Assembly: GCA_013298625.1 (NCBI GenBank)
Contig: JAAFIF010000026.1
Coordinates: 28,095-92,094 of the forward strand
DNA: 64,000 nucleotides
Source: Myxococcales bacterium
GTDB lineage: Bacteria > Myxococcota_A > Polyangia > Polyangiales > Ga0077539
Direction: 5' to 3'
The notes under the pieces were generated by a model. It was not told the origin of the DNA and searched no databases. It saw only the letters and a list, made by a program, of their open reading frames with translations. Positions 32,325-38,665 of this stretch are shown here, in pieces. A program made the translations under genes and the position numbers. Positions within the stretch are counted from its first letter, which is position 1. Every line of letters begins with the position of its first letter.

Positions 32325-33611
32325 TCAGCCCACGCGCTCGATCACCGCAGCCGCGCCGAGGCCGCCCGCCGCGCAGATGCCCAACACGGCCCGCTGCTTT
32401 CCGCTCAGCGCGAGCTCGTGCGCCATCGTCCCCACCATGCGCGCGCCCGTCGCTCCAAACGGGTGGCCCAGCGCGAGCGAGCCGCCGTGCACGTTCAATC
32501 GCTCGTCCGCGATCTCGCCCGGCGCTTGATCGAGCCCGAGCCGCTCTCGCGCAAACGCGTCGCTCGCCAGCATCTTGGTGACGCTCAACACCTGCGCCGC
32601 GAACGCCTCGTGAAGGTCCACCAGATCGCACTCGTCGAGCCGCAGCCCCGCCTTCGCCAGCACCCTCGGAATCGCGATCGCCGGCCCCATCAACAGCTGA
32701 TCCGCGGGGTCCACGCCGACGTAAGCCCACTCGGTGATCGCCGCCAACGGAGCGAGCCCTAGCGACTTGGCCCGCGACTCGCTCATCAAGAGCACCGCGG
32801 CGGCGCCGTCGGTCAGGGCGCTGGCGTTTCCTGCGGTGATCGTGCCGCGCTTCGAGAACACTGGGTGCAGCTTCGAGAGCTTCTCGACCGTCGTGTCCGC
32901 GCGCACGAGGCCGTCGCTGTGCACCGAGTTACCGTTTGGTAGGTCGACCCTGCACAGCTCGCGGTCGAAGCGCCCCGAGGCGATCGCCGCCGCCGCGCGC
33001 CGATGCGACCGAAGCGCGAACGCGTCCTGCTCCTCTCGGCTGATCCCGTTGCGAGACGCCATGCGCTCGGCCGCCTCGCCCATCACCTCGCCCGTCGTCC
33101 GCTCGGCGATCTTCGGCCGCGTCGGAAGCACATCGGTGAACGGCGCCAGCGCCGCCACCGCCCCCACGTAGTCCCCCATCGACGGCCGCCCCAACGCCAG
33201 CGGCGCCATCGCGTGAACGACCTTCTGCGGGAGCTTCACCTCCGCGTTGCTCGTCGAATCGCTGCCGCCCGCGATCGCTACCGCGCAGTCTCCGCGCTCG
33301 ATCATCGCCGCCGCCGTCGTGATCGCCTGCAGGCCCGAGGCGCACGCGCGCGTCACCGTCATCGCCTCGACCGCCTTCGGCAGCCCCGCGTCGAGCGCCA
33401 CCTCGCGGCCCACGTTGGGCGACGCGCTCGGCAAGATCACGCCGCCCCACACCACGCTCTCGATCAGCGCGCGATCGACCTCGCTCTTGCGCAAGAGCCC
33501 TTCGACCGCGAACCGCGCGAGCGCGATCGTGTCGAGCCGCGTGAACTCCGTAAACGCTTTGACGAACGGCGTCCGCGCCGTCGCCACGATCACCGCTCGC
33601 TCTCGCTTCAT
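32325..33611 (-). CDS. fadA2: Thiolase, FadA2-type acetyl-CoA acyltransferase
   Basis: 428 aa from ATG 33609-33611. Active-site Cys in VTRACASGLQAITTAA (~residue 92), then LVDLHEAFAAQ, the His of GGSLALGHPFGATGAR, and the second Cys in GICAAGGLGAA. These features and the HEAFAAQ form place it with FadI/FadA2-like degradative thiolases. Last gene of tetR-fadE5-htdX-fabG4-fadA2, five bases after fabG4, an order matching Rv0244c-Rv0241c components of Mycobacterium tuberculosis. Codons for LPNGN near residue 224 contain a TetR-operator-like palindrome (see 32927-32944). Confidence 0.93.
   Translation of the reverse strand: MKRERAVIVATARTPFVKAFTEFTRLDTIALARFAVEGLLRKSEVDRALIESVVWGGVILPSASPNVGREVALDAGLPKAVEAMTVTRACASGLQAITTAAAMIERGDCAVAIAGGSDSTSNAEVKLPQKVVHAMAPLALGRPSMGDYVGAVAALAPFTDVLPTRPKIAERTTGEVMGEAAERMASRNGISREEQDAFALRSHRRAAAAIASGRFDRELCRVDLPNGNSVHSDGLVRADTTVEKLSKLHPVFSKRGTITAGNASALTDGAAAVLLMSESRAKSLGLAPLAAITEWAYVGVDPADQLLMGPAIAIPRVLAKAGLRLDECDLVDLHEAFAAQVLSVTKMLASDAFARERLGLDQAPGEIADERLNVHGGSLALGHPFGATGARMVGTMAHELALSGKQRAVLGICAAGGLGAAAVIERVG
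32927..32944. promoter_or_regulatory. Intragenic TetR-operator-like site in fadA2
   Basis: AGTTACCGTTTGGTAGGT, read as D-L-P-N-G-N on the coding strand with CTA for Leu and GGT for Gly. It matches the tetR promoter palindrome in TTACC and GGTA with the same 4-bp centre spacing. Confidence 0.55.
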
Positions 33612-33616
33612 GCTCG

Positions 33617-35044
33617 TCACGCTCCGACCAACGCGCCGCCGCACACGCGCAGCGTCGCTCCTGTGATCCCTTGCGCTCCTGGGCTCGCGAGCCACGCGAT
33701 CGCCTCGGCCACGTCCTCGGGCTTGCCGCCCTGCGCCAGCGCGCTGAGCCTCCGCGCCGCTTCGCGAATGGTCACCGGCATCGCCTCGGTCATCTTGGTC
33801 TCGATCAACCCCGGCGCGATCGCGTTGACCGTGATCCCTCGCGCCGCCAGCCGCACAGCGCTCGCGCGCACCCAGCCGAGCACGCCCGCCTTGGAGGCAG
33901 CGTACGCGGTTTGGCCGGTGTTTCCCGCGATTCCCGCGACGGACGAGAGCGCGATCACGCGGCCTCCGTCGCGAAGCGAGCCCTCGAGCGCGCTCGTGAG
34001 CGAGAGGATCGCGCCGAGGTTGACCGCGAGCACGTCGTCCCACTGCGCGTCGCTCATCTTCGCCAGGGTCTTGTCCCGCGTGATCCCCGCGTTGTGCACC
34101 AGCACGTCGATCCCGCCGTCCCCGAGCTTCTCCCGCAGCGCCTCGGCCGCGTCCGCGTCGGTGATGTTCACCGTGAGCGCCGCGCCGTGGATCTCTCTCG
34201 CGAGCGCGCTCAGCGAGCCGTCGTCCGCGAGGTCCACGCACCACACGAACGCGCCCTCTCGCGCGAGCGCCCGCGCCGTCGCTGCGCCGATCCCCCGCGC
34301 CGCGCCGGTGACCAACGCCACGCGCCCTTCGAGCGCGCGCTCTCTCAGCGACTCTCGCTCGCCCAGCGAGCGCGCCTCGGCCCCGACCCGCACGCACTGC
34401 CCCGTCACAAACGCGCTGCGCTCGGACAAGAGCCACACGAGCGCAGCGCCCGCCCGCGAGTGCGCGTCGGCCGCGACGCGAAGCAGGTTCGCCGTGCTTC
34501 CGTTGCGGCCGATCTCTTTCGACAGCGAGCGAACGAAGCCGTCGAGCGCCGCCTGCACCGCCGCCGCCTGCGCGTCGTCGCTGACCTCGTCCTCGCGCCG
34601 CGCGAGCACCACCACGCGGCCGCTCGCGCGCAGCCGACCGAGCACAGGGCGCAGCGCGGTGAAGAGCGTCCGCAGCTCGCTCACCGTCCGCGCGTCGCTG
34701 AGGTCCAGCACGACCCCGTCGAGCCGCGTGCTCTCGTTGAGCAGCGCGATCGCGTGCGGCCCGCGCCCGTACGCCTCGCACGCGTCGCGAAAGTGCCCGC
34801 GCAGCCGCTCGAACTCGTCGAGGTACACGTCCGCGCCGGCGCGGGCCAGGGCGTGCGCAGACACCCGCGCGAGCGAGCCGTCACCGACGGCGACGAACAA
34901 GAGCTTCTTGTCTTCGAGCGCGCGCTCGCGCATCGCTTCGCCGTCGCGTCGCAGCACCGCCGGGAGCGCGATCGGGAGCCCCAGCGTCCGCCACACGTTG
35001 CGCGCTTGGGCGCTCTTGCTCAGCTCGAGGAGGATGTCGTTCAT
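33617..35044 (-). CDS. fabG4: FabG4-type 3-oxoacyl-thioester reductase
   Basis: 475 aa from ATG 35042-35044, overlapping the htdX stop by four bases. A ~215-residue N-terminal degenerate Rossmann domain precedes a C-terminal classical SDR with RVALVTGAARGIGAATARAL (TGxxxGIG), VLVHNAGITRD (NAG), SSVAGIAGNTGQTAYAASKAG (Ser, YxxxK) and NAIAPGLIETKM. This two-domain layout and length (~450 aa) match mycobacterial FabG4, an NADH-dependent reductase of long-chain acyl-CoA substrates, rather than the ~245-aa FabG. No operator-like palindrome was found in this gene, unlike its neighbours. Confidence 0.93.
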   Translation of the reverse strand: MNDILLELSKSAQARNVWRTLGLPIALPAVLRRDGEAMRERALEDKKLLFVAVGDGSLARVSAHALARAGADVYLDEFERLRGHFRDACEAYGRGPHAIALLNESTRLDGVVLDLSDARTVSELRTLFTALRPVLGRLRASGRVVVLARREDEVSDDAQAAAVQAALDGFVRSLSKEIGRNGSTANLLRVAADAHSRAGAALVWLLSERSAFVTGQCVRVGAEARSLGERESLRERALEGRVALVTGAARGIGAATARALAREGAFVWCVDLADDGSLSALAREIHGAALTVNITDADAAEALREKLGDGGIDVLVHNAGITRDKTLAKMSDAQWDDVLAVNLGAILSLTSALEGSLRDGGRVIALSSVAGIAGNTGQTAYAASKAGVLGWVRASAVRLAARGITVNAIAPGLIETKMTEAMPVTIREAARRLSALAQGGKPEDVAEAIAWLASPGAQGITGATLRVCGGALVGA

Positions 35045-35931
35045 CGAAGGACTCCGAAGGTTGCCGAGAGGTAGGCCGGGCCGCTCGGGCCGTCGGCGAT
35101 CCAGCACTGGTTGCTCGCGCGGTCGAGGTAGAGCCCGACGCGCGCGGGCAGCGCGAGCGGGCGCAGAAAGCGGACGTCCATCGAGCCGAGCCGCGTCGGG
35201 TCACCCACGAACACCGCGCGGTTGAGCCCCTCGATCGAGCGCGCCATCGACGCGAACCCGTGGAGGATCACCGATCGAAAGCCCGCCATCTTCGCCGCGG
35301 GAGCGATCCAATGAATGGGGTTCACGTCCCCCGTCAGCAAGGCGAAATCTCGCCCCGCCGTGCGCGAGAGCGACCAGTACGCGAGCTCTTTGGCCTGCGC
35401 TCCTGCGCGCTCGGGCTCGCGCTTGTCGCGGGACTTCGACGGCTTACCAAACGGTAGGTACGTGTGCAGCAGCGCGCTGAGCGCCGCGGGGTCGCCCTCG
35501 GGGCCGGTCTCGACCTCGGTGGTGATCTTGGCGCGGTGCTCGTCGGCTTGCACCGAGGCGAGCCTCGCGCGGACGCGCAGCGAGCGGCCCTGCGCGATGG
35601 CCCCGGCGCGCACGATGGTGACGCCGGCGTTGAGCACGCGGGTCATCGGCCACGGCAGCGCCGAGAGCGCCTTGGACACCGCAGAGAACGTCCACTGCGC
35701 GAACATCGACGCCGGAATCACCGATCGATACCAGCCCGGATCACCGCCCGCGTTCTTGATAAACGCCCGCACGAGCGCCTCGGGCGGCGCCGCCACGCGC
35801 TCTTCGACCCACGGCCCCGGCGTCGCGGGCGCATCCCCTTCGGTCCGCGCGCCGAGCGAGCGAAGCGCCACGCGGCCGAGGGCGGCCAGCGACGAGCCTT
35901 GCGACAAAATGTGCAGCGCCGAGACGCTCAT
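35041..35931 (-). CDS. htdX: MaoC-like (3R)-hydroxyacyl-thioester dehydratase, HtdX type
   Basis: 296 aa. The C-terminal hotdog domain has the hydratase-2 motif LLTGDVNPIHWIAPAAKMAGFRSVILHGF (Asp/His dyad in D-x-N-P-I-H, ~residues 207-235). The N-terminal half is a second, degenerate hotdog, as in HtdX. It dehydrates or hydrates 3-hydroxyacyl-CoA between FabG4 and the acyl-CoA dehydrogenase steps. Start and stop are coupled to neighbours: three bases after the fadE5 stop, and four-base overlap with fabG4. The codons for YLPFGKP hold a TetR-operator-like palindrome (35442-35459). Confidence 0.9.
   Translation of the reverse strand: MSVSALHILSQGSSLAALGRVALRSLGARTEGDAPATPGPWVEERVAAPPEALVRAFIKNAGGDPGWYRSVIPASMFAQWTFSAVSKALSALPWPMTRVLNAGVTIVRAGAIAQGRSLRVRARLASVQADEHRAKITTEVETGPEGDPAALSALLHTYLPFGKPSKSRDKREPERAGAQAKELAYWSLSRTAGRDFALLTGDVNPIHWIAPAAKMAGFRSVILHGFASMARSIEGLNRAVFVGDPTRLGSMDVRFLRPLALPARVGLYLDRASNQCWIADGPSGPAYLSATFGVLR
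35442..35459. promoter_or_regulatory. Intragenic TetR-operator-like site in htdX
   Basis: GCTTACCAAACGGTAGGT; reads L-P-F-G-K with CTA Leu and GGT Gly on the coding strand. Shares TTACC-N4-GGTA with the tetR promoter palindrome. Confidence 0.55.
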
Positions 35932-35934
35932 CGC

Positions 35935-37854
35935 TCACTCCGCCGCCTGCGCGATCGCCTCGGGCTGCGCGGCGATCTTGGCGAGCATCTTCGCGCCCGT
36001 CGTGGTGATCTCTTTGAAGAGCAGCTCGTCGCGCAGCTCGCAGCGGTCGAGAAAGCGCTCGAGCAGCGCGCGTCGGGCGGGGTCTCGCTGGCACTGCTCC
36101 CACAGGACCTCGCAGATCGCCTCGTCGGTGAGCATGCGCGTGAGCCGCTCGGCGTGCAGCATGGCGATGGCGAAGTCGCGCTTGGGGTCCCAGTTCTTGG
36201 TGAGCGCGCCCTTCCACTGACCGATCGGTAGGCGACGAACCCCTCCCAGCTTGTCGATCGCCGTGCGCGCCACCAGCGAGCGCTCTGCGCCGCGGCAGAG
36301 CGACTGCACCTTGGCCACCCTGCGCTCGAGCGGGTCCGCCGCGGTGCGCGCCCGCAGCGCTTGCTGAGCGCTCCTGCGAGCGAACCCGCCGGGGTCCTTC
36401 ACGATCCCGTTGAGCGTGTCCTTCATCGCCATCAGCGACTGGATCTGGCTCGTCCCCTCGTAGATCGGGAGGACCAGCGCGTCGCGCAAGAGCTTCTCTG
36501 CGCCGTACTCCTTGGTGTACCCGACGCCGCCGTGGATCTGCACGCAGCGCCGCGCGTGCTCGACGGCCTTCTCTGCGGTGATGTACTTGAGCAGCGGGGT
36601 GAACCGCCGCGACCGCGCCCGCACCCGCGGCAGCTCGCGCTCGACGCGCTGCTTCTCTGCGTCCGAGAGGGCGCCCTCGAAGCGCTGCAGGATCCCCAGC
36701 TTCTGCGCGCTCTCTTCGGCGTACGCCGAGGCGACGGCGAGCGCGCGCAGGGCGAGCAAGTCCGTCTCCATCTCGTCGAGGTAGTCCGCGATCATCTCGT
36801 GCTGGGCGATCGCCTTGCCCATCGAGCGTCGACCCGAGGCGTACTCGCGCGCGAGGCGCAGGGCGGCCTCGATGATCCCGATGCCCTCGAACGAGACGCC
36901 CACGCGGGCGTTGTTCATGAGCACCAGCATGTACTTGAAGCCCTCGCCGCGGGCGCCGATGAGCTGCGCCGGGGTGTCTTCGTACGTGAGCGCGGCGGTC
37001 ACCGACGAGTTGTGCCCGAGCTTGTCCTCGACGCGGTCGATCGTGACGAAGCGCTGTCGCTTACCGTCTGGTAGGTCTTCGTACGCTTGCACGAGAAACA
37101 TCGAGAGCCCGTCGAGCCCGAGCCCCTCGCCCTCGACGGCGTCGTCGGTGCGGGCGATCACCAGGTGGTACTTGGCGTGGCCCGAGGTGATGAAGATCTT
37201 CTGCCCGCTGATGCGCCACTGGCCGTCCTCGCCGAGCGTCCCGCGGGCGCGCAGGCGGGCCATGTCGCTGCCGGCGTCGGGCTCGGTGATGACCATGCAG
37301 CCCCAGGCGTCGCCGCGGACGATCTCTTCGATCTGCGCTTGAAATCGTGTGCTGGCGATCTTGCCGCCCTGCACGTCGAAGCGCGTCGTCCCCTCGTAGA
37401 TCGAGTAGGCGAGCATGGCCATGCCGATGCCCGCGTGAAAGCTGAAGTGGGTCATCGCGCCGACGTCGCCGCGCGCGATCAGCTCGCCCGAGAGGTAGTA
37501 GACGAGCAGCGGGACGTTGAGCCCGCCGAGCTCGCGGGGAAACACCATCTTGTGCAGCTCGTTCTCGCGAAACACGTCGAACGCGCGGCGCACGGCCTCG
37601 CCCTCGACCACCTCGCCGTCCACCACGTGCGGGTGCTGGCGGTCCATCGCCGCCGAGCGCTCGCCGACGTACTTCGCCGCGAGCTCGCCGATGGACTCGA
37701 GCACCTCGCGGTAGAACGCGATGGCCTCGGGGACGTCCTTCATCGCGTCCGGCGCGCGAAATCCGTACTCCGTGGCCTCGATGAGCGGCGCCCAATCGAT
37801 GCCGCGGTCGACGTACCAGCGCAGGTCTTCGTTGTCGGTGAAGTAGTTGCTCAT
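35935..37854 (-). CDS. fadE5: Acyl-CoA dehydrogenase, FadE5-like
   Basis: 639 aa from ATG 37852-37854, in the long (~600-aa) group of acyl-CoA dehydrogenases. FAD/substrate blocks: MVITEPDAGSDMARLRARG, QKIFITSGHAKYHLVIART, EDKLGHNSSVTAALTYED, VQIHGGVGYTKEYGAEKLLRDA, and the catalytic Glu region LVLPIYEGTSQIQ. The C-terminal ~130 residues are the extra helical domain of the FadE5/dimethylsulfoniopropionate-CoA-like class. First structural gene after tetR, which it follows by only five bases. Carries two operator-like palindromes within LPDGKR and LPIGQW codons. Confidence 0.93.
   Translation of the reverse strand: MSNYFTDNEDLRWYVDRGIDWAPLIEATEYGFRAPDAMKDVPEAIAFYREVLESIGELAAKYVGERSAAMDRQHPHVVDGEVVEGEAVRRAFDVFRENELHKMVFPRELGGLNVPLLVYYLSGELIARGDVGAMTHFSFHAGIGMAMLAYSIYEGTTRFDVQGGKIASTRFQAQIEEIVRGDAWGCMVITEPDAGSDMARLRARGTLGEDGQWRISGQKIFITSGHAKYHLVIARTDDAVEGEGLGLDGLSMFLVQAYEDLPDGKRQRFVTIDRVEDKLGHNSSVTAALTYEDTPAQLIGARGEGFKYMLVLMNNARVGVSFEGIGIIEAALRLAREYASGRRSMGKAIAQHEMIADYLDEMETDLLALRALAVASAYAEESAQKLGILQRFEGALSDAEKQRVERELPRVRARSRRFTPLLKYITAEKAVEHARRCVQIHGGVGYTKEYGAEKLLRDALVLPIYEGTSQIQSLMAMKDTLNGIVKDPGGFARRSAQQALRARTAADPLERRVAKVQSLCRGAERSLVARTAIDKLGGVRRLPIGQWKGALTKNWDPKRDFAIAMLHAERLTRMLTDEAICEVLWEQCQRDPARRALLERFLDRCELRDELLFKEITTTGAKMLAKIAAQPEAIAQAAE
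36216..36233. promoter_or_regulatory. Weaker intragenic TetR-operator-like site in fadE5
   Basis: ACTGACCGATCGGTAGGC; reads R-L-P-I-G-Q with CTA Leu and GGT Gly. One half-site has GACC in place of TACC. Confidence 0.4.
37059..37076. promoter_or_regulatory. Intragenic TetR-operator-like site in fadE5
   Basis: GCTTACCGTCTGGTAGGT; reads D-L-P-D-G-K with CTA Leu and GGT Gly. Nearly the same as the htdX site outside the central four bases. Confidence 0.55.
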
Positions 37855-37859
37855 GGCCT

Positions 37860-38597
37860 TCACTTCTTGCTGTGGGTTGCCGTTGATCGGGGCGCTTTGC
37901 GTTTGCTGCGCGCAGGCGCGGGAGCTTCGATCGCCGCAGGGGCGTCCTTGCTCTGCGCGCCCGCGCGAAAGAGAGAGCTGCGCGCGATGCGCGAGAGCTC
38001 GCGCGCGTAGCGGGTCTGGGCGTCGGCCGTGCCGAGGGCGGCGGGCATCACGTGCACGCCCGCGGCGGCGGACAGGACGAAGAGCAGCACGTTGAGGACG
38101 TACGCCTCGGGGTCGAGCCCGGTGTGGTGCTGGCCGCGCTCGACGCCGCTGTCGATGTAGCCGGCCACCGCGCGCAGCCACGGGCGCACGGGCCCTTCGA
38201 GCAAGCGGCGGACGACGTCGGGGCGGTCGAGGGCCTCGCGCAAGATCAGCCGCGCGCGGTCGGGCTCGGTGAAGAAGAACGTAAACAGCTCGCCGAACAC
38301 CGCGTCGAAGCGGTCTTCGCTGGCCGTGGCGGCGAGCAAGAGCTTGGGGAGCCGCTCGTTCCAGTGGTTGAGGATCTCGTCGAGGACCGCCTCGCGGATG
38401 CTCTCTTTCGAGGGAAAGTGATGCAGCACCGCCTGCTTGGTCACCCCGAGCGCGTCCGCGATGTCTTGCACCGACGTCCCGTCGAACCCGTGCGCCGCGA
38501 GCAGCTTCGTCGCCGCGAGGAGGGTCTTCGCGCGTCCGTCGGCGCCCGGCGCCCCCGCGCCAGGCTGTGCAACTGCTGGTCTTCGTACGCCTACCAT
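37860..38597 (-). CDS. TetR family regulator of the lipid operon
   Basis: 245 aa from ATG 38595-38597. N-terminal TetR helix-turn-helix at ~25-70: LLAATKLLAAHGFDGTSVQDIADALGVTKQAVLHHFPSKESI. The helical ligand domain follows (FGELFTFFFTEPDRARLILREALDRPD) and a basic tail RSKRKAPRSTATHSKK. It is the first gene of the operon with fadE5, htdX, fabG4 and fadA2, so autoregulation is likely, with an acyl-CoA as the probable signal. A near-perfect palindrome sits between its -35 and -10 boxes, and a second overlaps its start codon. Confidence 0.92.
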   Translation of the reverse strand: MVGVRRPAVAQPGAGAPGADGRAKTLLAATKLLAAHGFDGTSVQDIADALGVTKQAVLHHFPSKESIREAVLDEILNHWNERLPKLLLAATASEDRFDAVFGELFTFFFTEPDRARLILREALDRPDVVRRLLEGPVRPWLRAVAGYIDSGVERGQHHTGLDPEAYVLNVLLFVLSAAAGVHVMPAALGTADAQTRYARELSRIARSSLFRAGAQSKDAPAAIEAPAPARSKRKAPRSTATHSKK

Positions 38598-38606
38598 CTG
38601 GTGAAG
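38589..38606. promoter_or_regulatory. Second TetR-operator-like site over the tetR start codon
   Basis: GCCTACCATCTGGTGAAG. It includes the tetR ATG (38595-38597); its centre lies 23 bp, about two helical turns, from the promoter palindrome. Confidence 0.5.
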
Positions 38607-38611
38607 ACGGT

Positions 38612-38629
38612 ACTTACCAGATGGTAAGT
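38612..38629. promoter_or_regulatory. TetR operator palindrome in tetR promoter
   Basis: ACTTACCA-GA-TGGTAAGT, perfect 8-bp arms. It lies in the spacer of a candidate promoter on the minus strand: -35 TTGCGC (38633-38638) and -10 TAAGTA (38611-38616), spacing 16. This position would let the regulator block RNA polymerase. Confidence 0.75.
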
Positions 38630-38665
38630 TGTGCGCAAGAGGGGGTCTTCGCCTTCGCTGCTCCG

